Notes: generated from the sequence alone by a model not told the origin. A stretch of DNA of 64,000 nt from Flavobacterium sp. KMS (GCF_000813005.1 NZ_JSYP01000018.1:46584-110583), one strand, 5' to 3'. Counted from the first letter of the stretch, positions 16,180 through 26,023 are shown. Numbers and translations: made by a program.

Positions 16180-18852
16180 GTGTTACAAAAAAGAATAAAA
16201 ATAGTACTTACCCTATTGGTTTTTGGTAGTTTTTCACAAATAAAAGCGCAAGAAAGAATTCCTTTTGACCAAGGGAAAAAATATATTCTTGCCGACGTAT
16301 CTGTAATTGGTAAAATAAGTTTCAATGAACAAACAGTTGTTACCTTTTCTGGCCTACAGAAAGGACAAGAAATAACAGTTCCTGGAGAAGAAATAAGTGG
16401 AGCCATCAAAAAACTGGGAAAGCTTGGTCTTTTCGATGAAATTTCATTCTATGTAAATAGGATAGAAAACGATAGTATATACCTGGACTTAGACATTGTA
16501 GAGCTTCCTAAATTAAACGAAGTAAAATTTGTTGGTATTAAGAAAGGTAAAGTCGAAGCATTAATTAAAGACAACAGTTTAACAAAAAACAAAATTGTAA
16601 ACGAAAATTTAATTACGACAACCAAGAATTATATTGAAAATAAATACAAAAAAGAAGGTTACTTTAATACAAAAGTAACTATTACTACTACTGCCGATAC
16701 AACCTCAACAAACCAAGTAAACATGCTGGTGCGTGTAGATAAAGGTGATAAGGTGAAAATTAGCAAAATCGAATTTGAAGGCAATAAAGCATTATCTGAT
16801 GCGTCTTTACGTGGTGCAATGAAAGACACCAAGCAAAAAAATCCTATCCGTATTTTTAAAGCTTCAAAATTCATTAAAGACAAATACAAAGCTGATTTAG
16901 ATAAAGTTATCGCTAACTACAAAGAAAAAGGATATAGAGATGCAAGGATATTGCATGACTCTATTACGTACGATAAAAAGAAAAACACATTAGCGATAAA
17001 AGTAGATATTGAAGAAGGTAACAAATACTACTTTGGTGATATCAAATTCTTAGGAAATACCGTTTACTCAGACCAACAATTAAATCGTTATTTAGGTATT
17101 AAAAAAGGAGAGACTTATAATGGTGTCCTTTTAGAAAAAAGGATTGCTGATAAGACGAAACCTGATGCAGAAGACATCACCAATTTATACCAAAACAATG
17201 GGTATTTATTTTCTAACATTAATGCTGTAGAGGTAAAAACCGTAAATGACACCATTGATTTTGAAATTAGAGTTACTGAAGGTCCAATTGCATATTTTAA
17301 TAAAATCTCAGTTGTAGGTAACGACAAAACAAACGATAAAGTAATTTACCGTGAACTAAGAACTAAGCCAGGTGAAAAATACAGTAAAGACTTATTAGTA
17401 AGAACTATTCGTGAGATTGGACAATTAGGATTCTTTGATCCAGAAGCAATTGATCCAAAATTCAAAAATGTTGATGCTGCCGCAGGAACTGTAGATATTG
17501 AATATCATCTTGTAGAAAAAGGATCTAGCCAGATAGAACTTCAAGGAGGTTATGGTGGTGGAGGTTTTATTGGAACCTTAGGGCTTTCATTCAACAACTT
17601 CTCTGCTAGAAATTTATTTAACAAAAGCGCTTACAAACCACTACCAATGGGTGATGGACAAAAAGTAGCCCTTCGTTTACAAGGAAGTACTTATTTCCAG
17701 ACTTATAGTGTATCGTTTTCTGAGCCTTGGTTTGGAGGAAAAAAACCAGTACAATTTAGCACATCGATATCTTACAGTACACAGTTTTTAAATAACTATG
17801 TTACACAAAAAGTAGATAAGAGCAAGAGTTTTAACATCTTGACATTATCTGTTGGTAAAGCCAAAAGATTATCTGTACCAGATGATTTCTTTGTACTATC
17901 ACAATCTATTAGTTACCAACATTATGATTTACATAATTACAACACTGGATTATTTACTTTCGGTAACGGAACATCAAGAAACTTAGCATATACTATTGGA
18001 CTAACAAGAAGTAATAAAGGGGTTAACCCAATATTCCCAACATACGGTTCTGAATTTAGTATTTCGGCAAAAGTAACTCCGCCTTATTCTTTATTCAACG
18101 GAATAGACTATGCTAACTTAGGAAATGAGAAAGAATATAAATTACAAAATACTGTTGACAGATCAAATGTTCCTGATGCAAATGGAAACATTGTACAAAT
18201 AGGTGACTATATTGATGCAAACGGAAACAAGGTTAGCGACTATACTCTTGCCGCTACAGACCAAGGAAAAGTGGATCAAAAGAAATTTAATTGGTTAGAA
18301 TACTACAAAATTAAGTTCAAAGCTGATTGGTACACGAAAATTTATGGTAAATTAGTACTCCGAACGCTAACTGAATTTGGTTTCTTAGGAGCTTATGACC
18401 AAGCTAGAGGTGTAGTTCCTTTTGAAAGATTCTATATGGGAGGTGATGGAATGGCTAATTACTCTATGGATGGTAGAGAAACAGTAGCGTTAAGAGGTTA
18501 CGAAAATAACTCATTAACACCTATAATTGAAGACAGAACCAATCCTAGATATGGTGAACAAATTGGAGCAACGATATATAATAAATTCTCTATGGAATTA
18601 CGTTACCCAATAACACTGAAGCAATCGGCATCAATTTATGTGCTTACATTTGCAGAAGCGGGTTCATCTTATCCAACCTTTAGAGATTATAATCCATTTG
18701 ATTTATACCGTTCTGTCGGTGCTGGTTTACGTGTATTCATGCCTGCATTTGGATTATTAGGAATTGACTTTGGTTACGGATTTGATGAATTGCCAGGACA
18801 AACAAAACCAAGCGGTTTACGCACACACTTTATTATTGGACAACAATTTTAA
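16180..18852 (+). CDS. bamA: Outer-membrane protein assembly factor BamA
   Basis: Read from the GTG at 16180, the protein has 890 residues and a clean signal peptide (KRIKIVLTLLVFGSFSQIKAQ). Several POTRA domains (for example KISKIEFEGNKALSD, YYFGDIKFLGNTVYS, FNKISVVGNDKTND) precede the surface-antigen barrel, which ends HFIIGQQF. It folds and inserts outer-membrane barrels, including those encoded around it. In-frame ATGs at 16105 and earlier give up to 46 extra residues, but they overlap uppS and push the signal peptide away from the N-terminus. The start therefore remains uncertain. Two Skp-like chaperone genes follow. Confidence 0.96.
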   Translation: MLQKRIKIVLTLLVFGSFSQIKAQERIPFDQGKKYILADVSVIGKISFNEQTVVTFSGLQKGQEITVPGEEISGAIKKLGKLGLFDEISFYVNRIENDSIYLDLDIVELPKLNEVKFVGIKKGKVEALIKDNSLTKNKIVNENLITTTKNYIENKYKKEGYFNTKVTITTTADTTSTNQVNMLVRVDKGDKVKISKIEFEGNKALSDASLRGAMKDTKQKNPIRIFKASKFIKDKYKADLDKVIANYKEKGYRDARILHDSITYDKKKNTLAIKVDIEEGNKYYFGDIKFLGNTVYSDQQLNRYLGIKKGETYNGVLLEKRIADKTKPDAEDITNLYQNNGYLFSNINAVEVKTVNDTIDFEIRVTEGPIAYFNKISVVGNDKTNDKVIYRELRTKPGEKYSKDLLVRTIREIGQLGFFDPEAIDPKFKNVDAAAGTVDIEYHLVEKGSSQIELQGGYGGGGFIGTLGLSFNNFSARNLFNKSAYKPLPMGDGQKVALRLQGSTYFQTYSVSFSEPWFGGKKPVQFSTSISYSTQFLNNYVTQKVDKSKSFNILTLSVGKAKRLSVPDDFFVLSQSISYQHYDLHNYNTGLFTFGNGTSRNLAYTIGLTRSNKGVNPIFPTYGSEFSISAKVTPPYSLFNGIDYANLGNEKEYKLQNTVDRSNVPDANGNIVQIGDYIDANGNKVSDYTLAATDQGKVDQKKFNWLEYYKIKFKADWYTKIYGKLVLRTLTEFGFLGAYDQARGVVPFERFYMGGDGMANYSMDGRETVALRGYENNSLTPIIEDRTNPRYGEQIGATIYNKFSMELRYPITLKQSASIYVLTFAEAGSSYPTFRDYNPFDLYRSVGAGLRVFMPAFGLLGIDFGYGFDELPGQTKPSGLRTHFIIGQQF

Positions 18853-18887
18853 TCGTATTGGTTAAAAATTTCAAATAAATTAATGTT

Positions 18888-19928
18888 ATGAGAAAACAAT
18901 TTTTATTTATATTTTTGGCCCTGATTGTAGGAATTACAAGTCAGGCACAAACCAAATCGACAAAAATAGGGTACATCGACATGGAGTATATTTTACAAAA
19001 TGTCCCTGACTATAAAGAGGCTCAAACGCAATTAGAGCAAAAAGCAGAAAAGTGGAAGCAAGAAATTGAGACTAAGAAATTAGACATCAATAAACTTAAA
19101 GATGCTTTGAAAGCCGAAAAAGCTTTATTAACGAATGAGCTAATTGACGAAAGAGAAACAGAGATTAAGTTTCTTGAAACTGAAATGTTAAATTATCAAC
19201 AACAACGATTTGGTGTTAATGGTGATTTAATTAGACAAAAATCGTCGTTGGCAAAACCAATACAAGATCAAGTTTTTACTGCTGTTCAAGATATTGCTGA
19301 AGCTAAAAAATATGATTTTATCTTTGATAGATCATCTGATTTAACGATGCTTTTTGCAGCAAAGCGATACGATGTTAGCGATCAGGTTTTACGAGTTATT
19401 ACCAGAACGGACAAAAGAGAACAGCTTACGAAAAAACAACTCGCTATAGAAGAAGCTAAAGAGAATAAAGAAGCTGCAATCGATGAAAGTCCAGCTTTAC
19501 AAGAAAGACAAAAAGTCTTAGATGAAAGAAAAGCTGCAAGAGATAAAATACTGGAAGACAGGAAAGCAGCTCAGGAAGAAAAAATAAGAGTATACGAAGA
19601 GAATAAAAAAGCAATTAGAGACGCAAGAGAAGCTAAAAAAAATGGCACGGTTTCTGAAACAGTAAAAAAAGAAGGTGTTTCAACAACTGCGACTCCTACA
19701 ACGGAAGCAGCAAAAACAGCTGCAACTGATGAAGCTAAAGACAAACAAAGATTAGCCGAAGACAAACAGAAAATGGTTGATGACCGACAAAAACTGTATG
19801 ACGAACGCAAAAAAGCTTTAGAAGAAAGAAGAAATAAGATTTTAGAAGAAAGAGAAGCTGCCAAAAAAGCAAGAGAGCAAAAGGCTAAAGAGGACAAAGA
19901 AAAACAAGGAAATACGACCAATAATTAA
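18888..19928 (+). CDS. OmpH/Skp-family periplasmic chaperone with long coiled-coil tail
   Basis: The protein has 346 residues, about twice the usual Skp length. A signal peptide (1-21) precedes a typical OmpH segment (KIGYIDMEYILQNVPDYKEA, the long helical arm, then KYDFIFDRSSDLTMLFA near 135). From about residue 175 a charged, coiled-coil extension follows, with repeated DERKAARDK, LEDRKAAQEE and LEERRNKILEE units interrupted by a Thr/Ala linker. Skp-type chaperones escort unfolded barrel proteins to BamA. Being next to bamA supports that role. The tail's purpose is not known. Confidence 0.92.
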   Translation: MRKQFLFIFLALIVGITSQAQTKSTKIGYIDMEYILQNVPDYKEAQTQLEQKAEKWKQEIETKKLDINKLKDALKAEKALLTNELIDERETEIKFLETEMLNYQQQRFGVNGDLIRQKSSLAKPIQDQVFTAVQDIAEAKKYDFIFDRSSDLTMLFAAKRYDVSDQVLRVITRTDKREQLTKKQLAIEEAKENKEAAIDESPALQERQKVLDERKAARDKILEDRKAAQEEKIRVYEENKKAIRDAREAKKNGTVSETVKKEGVSTTATPTTEAAKTAATDEAKDKQRLAEDKQKMVDDRQKLYDERKKALEERRNKILEEREAAKKAREQKAKEDKEKQGNTTNN

Positions 19929-19941
19929 TTAATATTTTAAA

Positions 19942-20445
19942 ATGATGATGAAACAAATCAAAACTTTACTAATTGCTGCAATACTAGTTTTAGGAGCAAA
20001 CCAAATGAATGCTCAAGCAAAAGTAGCTCACGTTGATGTAAGCGAAATTATGTCTAAAATGCCAGCAATGATAGACGCACAAAAACAACTTGAGAAATTA
20101 AGCGGTACATATGATGCAGATTACAAAAAAATGGTAGAAGAATACCAAGCAAAATTAAAAAAATACGAAGCAGAATCAGCTACAGTTACTGATGCAGTTA
20201 ACGGAGAACGTTCTAAAGAAGTTCAAGACATGCAAAAAAGAATTGTAGACTTTAGAGATAACGCTCAAAAAGAATTACAACAAAAAGAATCTGATATCGT
20301 TAAACCATTAATGGAAAAAGTGAGAGCTTCTATCCAAAAAGTTGGAAAAGCAAAAGGATACCAATATGTTTTAGATGGTTCTACTCTTTTGTTAGCTGAC
20401 GGTCCAAACGTAACTGCTGATGTAAAAAAAGACTTAGGTTTCTAA
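19942..20445 (+). CDS. OmpH/Skp-family periplasmic chaperone
   Basis: The 167-residue protein has the standard Skp layout. A signal peptide ends at NQMNAQA, the core strand KVAHVDVSEIMSKMPAM follows, then a helical hairpin of charged residues, and GYQYVLDGSTLLLADG closes the core. It lies 13 bp after the longer paralogue and before a strong terminator. The two probably arose by duplication; this copy keeps only the core fold. It is expected to hold unfolded outer-membrane proteins in the periplasm for BamA. Confidence 0.94.
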   Translation: MMMKQIKTLLIAAILVLGANQMNAQAKVAHVDVSEIMSKMPAMIDAQKQLEKLSGTYDADYKKMVEEYQAKLKKYEAESATVTDAVNGERSKEVQDMQKRIVDFRDNAQKELQQKESDIVKPLMEKVRASIQKVGKAKGYQYVLDGSTLLLADGPNVTADVKKDLGF

Positions 20446-20465
20446 AAAACTGTCTTATAAAAAAT

Positions 20466-20508
20466 AAAAAACTGCTCGCCAATAAAATGGTTTGAGCAGT
20501 TTTTTTTT
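20466..20508 (+). terminator. Terminator closing the bamA-skp operon
   Basis: AAAAACTGCTC pairs with GAGCAGTTTTT, with an inner CCA/TGG pairing across the loop, and is followed by eight or more T. It lies 20 bp beyond the stop codon of the short OmpH gene. Confidence 0.9.
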
Positions 20509-20579
20509 ATACATAAAAATTAATTTTATTCCACTCAAAAATCCTAGTTAAAGGCTTTTTTTTGATTCCAAAAAATACT

Positions 20580-20587
20580 TAACTTTG
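20580..20587 (+). promoter_or_regulatory. -7 element (TAACTTTG) directly before murI
   Basis: TAACTTTG ends 5 nt before the murI ATG at 20593. A TTG lies 15 nt upstream, shorter than the usual spacer. If used, the mRNA would be nearly leaderless. Confidence 0.35.
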
Positions 20588-20592
20588 TTTTT

Positions 20593-21369
20593 ATGACAAA
20601 CAATAATCCCATAGGCGTTTTCGATTCAGGCATTGGTGGTACTTCTATTTGGACTGCAATTCATCAGTTACTCCCTAACGAAAAGACAATCTATTTAGCA
20701 GATACTAAAAATGCTCCTTATGGTCAAAAGACTAAACAGGAAATAGTGGACTTAAGTAAAAAAAATGTAGATTTTTTACTAGATATGGGTTGTAAACTAA
20801 TTGTTGTTGCATGCAATACCGCAACTACAAATGCTATTAAAGAATTAAGAGAACAATACACTGTTCCATTTATAGGGATCGAACCTGCAATAAAACCTGC
20901 TGCCACAAACTCAAAAACACAAACTATTGGAATCCTGGCTACTCAAGGTACTTTAAACAGTGAGCTTTTTAATAAGGCAACCGAAATGTACCAAGACACC
21001 AAAATTATTGAACAAGTAGGTCATGGTTTAGTACAATTAATTGAAAATGGAGATTTAAATTCTCCTGAGATGGCTCAACTTCTTGAATCTTACCTCAGAC
21101 CAATGATTGAGGCTAATATTGATTATTTGGTATTAGGATGTAGTCATTATCCATACTTAATACCTCAGATAAAAAAAATATTACCCGAACACATTCATAT
21201 TATTGATTCAGGAGAAGCTGTCGCAAAACAAACACAAAATATATTACGCGAAAAAACAGGATTTAATAATGGCTCTGTAGATGAACCAATATTTTACACT
21301 AATGGTAATCCAAAAGTTTTATTGGATATACTAGAGAATAAATACAAAGTTGAAAAGAAAAATTTTTAA
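20593..21369 (+). CDS. murI: Glutamate racemase
   Basis: The 258-residue enzyme makes D-glutamate for peptidoglycan. The two catalytic cysteines are Cys74 (VVACNTATTNA) and Cys183 (LGCSHYPYL). The DSGIGGTS substrate loop near residue 11 and YLADTKNAPYG are present. The start fits the family exactly (MTNNNPIGVFDSGIGG). It is convergent with the next gene at a distance of 3 bp, leaving no room for a terminator. Confidence 0.97.
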   Translation: MTNNNPIGVFDSGIGGTSIWTAIHQLLPNEKTIYLADTKNAPYGQKTKQEIVDLSKKNVDFLLDMGCKLIVVACNTATTNAIKELREQYTVPFIGIEPAIKPAATNSKTQTIGILATQGTLNSELFNKATEMYQDTKIIEQVGHGLVQLIENGDLNSPEMAQLLESYLRPMIEANIDYLVLGCSHYPYLIPQIKKILPEHIHIIDSGEAVAKQTQNILREKTGFNNGSVDEPIFYTNGNPKVLLDILENKYKVEKKNF

Positions 21370-21372
21370 CTA

Positions 21373-22611
21373 TTAATCAATTTTTCTCTTAACAAACCAT
21401 AAACCATCCAATGATAAATTGAGTGATATTTTATGGTAATTTTCTTTTATAAGTCCATCGCCAATTTTCCCTTTTTGTCCGTAAGAGTACGAAATATTTA
21501 AAGTAGAAAAAGAGTTGCTCTCTAAAGGAAGCGTTAATCCAAGCGAAAAAGACACGTTTTTAACCCTCTGATTGTCGACTTCCAGATAACCGGTATCATA
21601 ATTTATTCCTGTTCCATACCCAATACGATCTACGTATTTACGAGCATTCTTTTTACTCTTATAAGAAACTCCGAATGCAAATCGGTCTTGATTTACAAAA
21701 TCCCCATACAATTCTGATTGTTTAGTGTCGTTCCAGAGGCTCTTTTCATAATCAAAAGACATGGTCAAATTATTTTTAAAAACCTTGCTAACCCCTACTC
21801 CAATTTCTGTAGGCAAATAAAAATCATCAACGTCTGAAGCCGTATCAGAATCTGTGGTTATCGTGCCCGAATCTCCAACTATTGTTACACTTTGTACTTT
21901 AGAAGCTTTTATTCTTGATGGTGATTTAAAAGTTGAGCCAATTGTTAATGTAGAATCTATTTGATATTGAACTCCAAGAGTTGGTCTTAGCCCGTTGTAA
22001 TTAGTTTTTTTGTTAATGTTAGTAATAGAGTTCATTACCGTATAATACCTATCATCTGTAGTGCTACCAAAAAGTACAGCCGCAGAAAGCCCCAAAGACA
22101 GTTTTTTATTGATTTTGTAGGCATACGAGAAATCAAAATTATTTAAACCTCCAGTTCCTGTTACATCTAAATTATACTTATCCTGACTATTTTCTATTGG
22201 AATTTTTAAATTTGAAATCTTAAATGCTCCACTCGAATAAGGTCGTAAAGCTACACTAAAAGCCGACTTTTGTGTAAGTGGAAAAGCAAATGCAATATGA
22301 GAAAACTGAGCATTATTACGGTTCTCAGATTTTGAATTATTTTGATATGTAGTTTCAATAAATTTACCTCCAACATCAAACAAAAAATGGTTTTGATACA
22401 TAAATCCTAATGAAGCTGGATTAAGATTATTAATAAATTCATTAGATGGTAATGCAATTCCCGAAGAGCCAATAGAAGGAATTGACCCAAAATCTGAATC
22501 ATACAAACTACCCAATCCGTAAAGTGAATATGGAGAACTAGAAATACTTTGAGAAAACGATGTCAACGACATTAAAACTAGTAAACTTGCAAACGCTATT
22601 TTATTTTTCAT
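21373..22611 (-). CDS. Outer-membrane beta-barrel protein, partner of DUF4270
   Basis: The 412-residue protein has a signal peptide (MKNKIAFASLLVLMSLTSFSQS) and then SISSSPYSLYGLGSLYDSD, the start of a family of flavobacterial barrels. Many amphipathic strands follow, such as FSFAYKINKKLSLGLSA-like segments (PYSSGAFKISN, LTIGSTFKSP, MSFDYEKSLWND). It resembles FadL/OmpP1-type transporters in general shape, but no N-terminal plug motif is evident. Its ATG abuts the stop codon of the DUF4270 lipoprotein gene, so the two are translationally linked. Confidence 0.8.
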   Translation of the reverse strand: MKNKIAFASLLVLMSLTSFSQSISSSPYSLYGLGSLYDSDFGSIPSIGSSGIALPSNEFINNLNPASLGFMYQNHFLFDVGGKFIETTYQNNSKSENRNNAQFSHIAFAFPLTQKSAFSVALRPYSSGAFKISNLKIPIENSQDKYNLDVTGTGGLNNFDFSYAYKINKKLSLGLSAAVLFGSTTDDRYYTVMNSITNINKKTNYNGLRPTLGVQYQIDSTLTIGSTFKSPSRIKASKVQSVTIVGDSGTITTDSDTASDVDDFYLPTEIGVGVSKVFKNNLTMSFDYEKSLWNDTKQSELYGDFVNQDRFAFGVSYKSKKNARKYVDRIGYGTGINYDTGYLEVDNQRVKNVSFSLGLTLPLESNSFSTLNISYSYGQKGKIGDGLIKENYHKISLNLSLDGLWFVKRKID

Positions 22612-23937
22612 TTAATAAGTGATGTAATAAATTTTCAATTCCATTTTATTGCTTTGTAATTTCTGATTTCCCAAAACAAGTCGATTAACTGCTTTATTTA
22701 TATTAGGCAGCGTAATGATTAATGAGGATTTCAGGTCAGACTGTTTCAACATTTCTTTTTGTAAAAAACCTCCTATCGCAATTTTGTATGCTACATTTTC
22801 ATTAAACTCATCACTAGCTTTATTTAATAAGGCATACATGGCCGCACCCGACGAATTATTAAGTGTACCGCTAATTCTATTTAAATTATCACCTACATAC
22901 ACACGCAATGAATCTGCCAATGGATATATCTTAGAATAGGAATTGGCAACTGGTTTTATTATCAATTGAGCGTCTACAATTGCTCCTTTTTCGGCTATAT
23001 ATTTAAGTTTCTTTATACCTGGAAAATCAATTCTACAGGCAATTCCAGTTCCTGACTGAATAAAGCCCTTATTCTCCGTTTGGGAACTTGGCAATTTACT
23101 TGAAGAAACTGGCAAGTTTTCAATAAGTGTACCTGTCCTGTCTAATGAGATATTATTAAACTGCTTGGAAGCATCCAGAATAGAGAAATCTTTTATTAGA
23201 GAAGTTTCAGATTGCCCTTGATATATTGAGTAATAAAGCCGCACTACACTTGTTGCTTGATTAAACCCGATAACACTCGATGAATTTGCAGTAGATGATG
23301 TAAGAACCATTCCTTTTAAGTATTCTGTAAATTCATCAAAATTGGTAACTTCCTTTTTCTTTAATTTCTGAAAGAGCTCTGAACCAAAAACATCACTCAT
23401 TCTTATATTAATAGAATCTTTTTCAGTTGGTCGGGGTTTATATGAAATCATCCCCAAACTTTCAGGAGCATAAGTTAAAGTCGAATTATTGTAGAAATTT
23501 TTATCCTCCTTATTTGGCTTTACTTTTTGAGTTAATCGATGAATATCGAATGTCTGAGTTTGGGTTGTATCTCCAAAAAAATAGTTATCATACCTCAGAA
23601 CCATTGCAATGGAATCAAAAACATAATTTGGCAAATTCGTATCTGAACCTCCTGTATTTAAGTCATAATTATTTGCAATTAATTGGAGGTAACTATCCGA
23701 TTTTACCTTCCCAAAAATAGGATCTACATAGTTCCCTACCAAAATCCTTTTTTGACTAGATGTAACCAATGAATCAAAATTGATAGTAGACATATCAACA
23801 GTCAAGGTATCGATTAAAATTACTTTATTCCCTATCGATAAATAATCCGACCCAACTACAAATTCTCCGGCATCTCTATCCGAATTACAGGAAGTCATAA
23901 AAACTCCCAGAAACAACGGTAACAATAACTTGTACAT
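22612..23937 (-). CDS. DUF4270-family lipoprotein
   Basis: The protein has 441 residues from the ATG at 23937, which places the lipobox correctly (MYKLLLPLFLGVFMTSC, Cys17). An in-frame start 48 bp upstream would bury the signal. The early sequence DLSTINFDSLVTS-like (VDMSTINFDSL) with GNYVDPIFGKVKSDSYLQL, and the later IDFPGIKKLKYIAEKGAIVDAQL, are the DUF4270 pattern. The function of this Bacteroidota family is unknown. The immediately downstream barrel protein suggests a lipoprotein-barrel pair at the outer membrane. It diverges from the cassette at 24167 over 229 bp. Confidence 0.9.
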   Translation of the reverse strand: MYKLLLPLFLGVFMTSCNSDRDAGEFVVGSDYLSIGNKVILIDTLTVDMSTINFDSLVTSSQKRILVGNYVDPIFGKVKSDSYLQLIANNYDLNTGGSDTNLPNYVFDSIAMVLRYDNYFFGDTTQTQTFDIHRLTQKVKPNKEDKNFYNNSTLTYAPESLGMISYKPRPTEKDSINIRMSDVFGSELFQKLKKKEVTNFDEFTEYLKGMVLTSSTANSSSVIGFNQATSVVRLYYSIYQGQSETSLIKDFSILDASKQFNNISLDRTGTLIENLPVSSSKLPSSQTENKGFIQSGTGIACRIDFPGIKKLKYIAEKGAIVDAQLIIKPVANSYSKIYPLADSLRVYVGDNLNRISGTLNNSSGAAMYALLNKASDEFNENVAYKIAIGGFLQKEMLKQSDLKSSLIITLPNINKAVNRLVLGNQKLQSNKMELKIYYITY

Positions 23938-24166
23938 AAATATTTTTTGAACAAATATAAAATGCACTTTTCTAGAGAACATCATAACATATACAGTCTA
24001 GACTTTTGTATCTATAAATAGAACAAAACAATCTATAAGCACTAAGCGCTAACAAATACATCATTCGACACTAAAATTTGCCATTTAGTCTATTGGAAGT
24101 GCCGATATATATATCTTCTTTTTTTAAAAATAATATCATAACTACTTTTGAACCAATAAATAAATA
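23938..24166. other. Divergent intergenic region, DUF4270 and the Kelch cassette
   Basis: The 229 bp hold a -7-like TATATTTG for the DUF4270 side (minus strand, close to 23955), a 10-bp palindrome AGTCTAGACT at 23995-24004, and a TACTTTTG element at 24143-24150 facing the cassette. No matching TTG was found at the right distance for either -7 element, so both promoters are incomplete matches. Confidence 0.4.
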
Positions 24167-25012
24167 ATGAAAATAAAAACTTTACTATCCTTACTTATTA
24201 TGGTTCCGATGTTTACAATTTATGCTCAAAATGGCTATAGCGTGGATTTGAACATAAAGACAGAACCTGCTGATAAAATCACATTAAACGAAACAAGCAT
24301 CGGAATTTCGGCTTATAAAAACATTGATACCAAAAACAAGATTACAAATACATTACAATACAAAAATATCGGAGTTAAGTATGACATAGAAAACTATGAT
24401 TTTAAGTACAATTATAATCCATATAACAGTATTAAAAATACATTAGTAGTTACACATCTATTAACACAAAAAACAACGTTGAACCTAGAAATAGAACCAA
24501 CATTAAATTTTCAGGAAAACCTTAATCTTTCCGATTTATCGGTTTTAGGAGGACTAGAAATTAATCAGGTTATTAACAAAAACAACACTATAAATATTGG
24601 AGTAAAAAGGACTAATACCTTAGGATTACCCAAAATAACTCCCACATTTTCTTTTTATCATAAAATAAGTGAAGCTGCTACAATGACTATTGGTTTTCCT
24701 AATTCAGCAATAACATATTCTAACAATGAAAGAAATGTATTTAGGCTGACAAATAGTTTTAATGGAGATTTTTTTAATCTGGATAACACTAAATATTTAG
24801 ACGGTAATACAGCCACAAAAGCGAGTTTATCTCAAATTACTACTGCATTAGAATATGAGAGAAACATGGATGGAAATTGGTTTGTAAATTTTAAAGCCGG
24901 GTATGATTTTAATAAAAAATATCAATTATCAAATCATGATAACGATAACGTTTATGATTTTAATATCGGCAACAGCTACATTCTTAACATTGGTATAAAA
25001 TACAAACACTAA
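24167..25012 (+). CDS. DUF6268-like outer-membrane beta-barrel protein
   Basis: The 281-residue protein has a signal peptide (MKIKTLLSLLIMVPMFTIYAQ). The body is made of amphipathic strands, and the C-terminus (NIGNSYILNIGIKYKH) looks like a terminal barrel strand. KNIGVKYDIENYDFKYN early and LEYERNMDGNWFVNFKAGYDFNKKY late resemble the DUF6268 barrel family, judged by eye. It is the first gene of a five-gene run and is 15 bp before the Kelch lipoprotein. It may form the outer-membrane component of that cassette; this is inference. Confidence 0.75.
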   Translation: MKIKTLLSLLIMVPMFTIYAQNGYSVDLNIKTEPADKITLNETSIGISAYKNIDTKNKITNTLQYKNIGVKYDIENYDFKYNYNPYNSIKNTLVVTHLLTQKTTLNLEIEPTLNFQENLNLSDLSVLGGLEINQVINKNNTINIGVKRTNTLGLPKITPTFSFYHKISEAATMTIGFPNSAITYSNNERNVFRLTNSFNGDFFNLDNTKYLDGNTATKASLSQITTALEYERNMDGNWFVNFKAGYDFNKKYQLSNHDNDNVYDFNIGNSYILNIGIKYKH

Positions 25013-25027
25013 TAAATATAATACATT

Positions 25028-26023
25028 ATGAATAGTTTAAAAAAAGGAATATTATTCGCAACATTTATTACGAGTCTCTCTTTTGTAGGCTGTAGTAATG
25101 ATAATTCCGATGACGAATTGATGGGAAACTGGATCAAAAAATCTGCTTTTGATGGTCCTGCAAGATCTAGTGCTGCAAGTTTTGTAATTGGAGCATATGC
25201 TTATGTAGCAACAGGATATACTGGAGATGAGTATCTAAAGGATCTTTGGGTGTACAATTCTATAGGTGATTATTGGGAGCAAAAAGCACAATTTCCAGGA
25301 GTTGCCAGAAGCTCTGCATCTGCTTTTGAGTTAAACGGAAAAGGCTACATTGGTCTTGGTTATGATGGTACCAATAAATTAAAAGACTTTTATGAGTACA
25401 ACCCTGCAACGAATGTTTGGGAACAAAAAGCAGAATTTGCAGGTACGGCACGTTATTCGGCAGTAGGATTTCAAGTTGGCGGAAAAGCCTATTTCGGCAC
25501 AGGTTACGATGGTAATTATCTAAAAGATTTTTATCAGTACAATCAAAACTCTAATACCTGGACTCAAGTAAATGGTTTTAGTGGAAACAAAAGAAGAAAT
25601 GCAACCGTTTTTGTAATTAATAACAAAGCATATTTAGGAACAGGAGTAAATAGCGGTTCGAATCAAAATGATTTTTGGCAGTTTGATCCAAGCACTGATC
25701 TTTGGACTAAAAAAAGAAATCTCGACGATAGCGAAGATGACCATGAAACATACTCAATAATGCGCTCAAATTCCTCTAGTTTTACTATGAATGGTTTAGG
25801 ATATATTGTTTGTGGAGAAGGCTCAAAAACAATCTGGGAATACAACCCAATTACTGATTTATGGCAAGAAAGAACCTCCCTAGAAGGTGCTTCAAGAACT
25901 GATGCTGTTGGTTTCGCTATTAATGATAGAGGGTTTGTTTTATTAGGCAGATCTGGTTCGTCTTATTATGATGATGCATGGGAATTTAAACCTCTGGAAG
26001 AACAAAATGATGATGACAATTAA
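25028..26023 (+). CDS. Kelch-repeat beta-propeller lipoprotein
   Basis: The 331-residue lipoprotein has its lipobox cysteine in LSFVGC, followed by SNDNSDDE, an acidic stretch like a surface-export signal. Six Kelch blades follow, each with a pattern such as AYVATGYTG, KGYIGLGYDG, KAYFGTGYDG, KAYLGTGVN, LGYIVCGEG and RGFVLLGRSG, paired with WEQKA, WTQVN or WTKKR. Six or seven blades close a propeller, a binding platform for protein or glycan. No galactose-oxidase copper ligands are evident. The DUF4907 gene overlaps its 3' end, and a LytS/LytTR pair lies downstream. Confidence 0.9.
   Translation: MNSLKKGILFATFITSLSFVGCSNDNSDDELMGNWIKKSAFDGPARSSAASFVIGAYAYVATGYTGDEYLKDLWVYNSIGDYWEQKAQFPGVARSSASAFELNGKGYIGLGYDGTNKLKDFYEYNPATNVWEQKAEFAGTARYSAVGFQVGGKAYFGTGYDGNYLKDFYQYNQNSNTWTQVNGFSGNKRRNATVFVINNKAYLGTGVNSGSNQNDFWQFDPSTDLWTKKRNLDDSEDDHETYSIMRSNSSSFTMNGLGYIVCGEGSKTIWEYNPITDLWQERTSLEGASRTDAVGFAINDRGFVLLGRSGSSYYDDAWEFKPLEEQNDDDN

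Noticed and set aside
21369..21373. Missing terminators at tight convergent pairs (also at 28321, 32477 and 41989)
   Set aside because: Convergent genes with 3-8 bp between them are common in compact genomes; overlapping 3' ends need not be a special feature.
25028..26023. Galactose oxidase activity for the Kelch protein
   Set aside because: Only the propeller is present; no copper ligands or Cys-Tyr cofactor pattern is seen.
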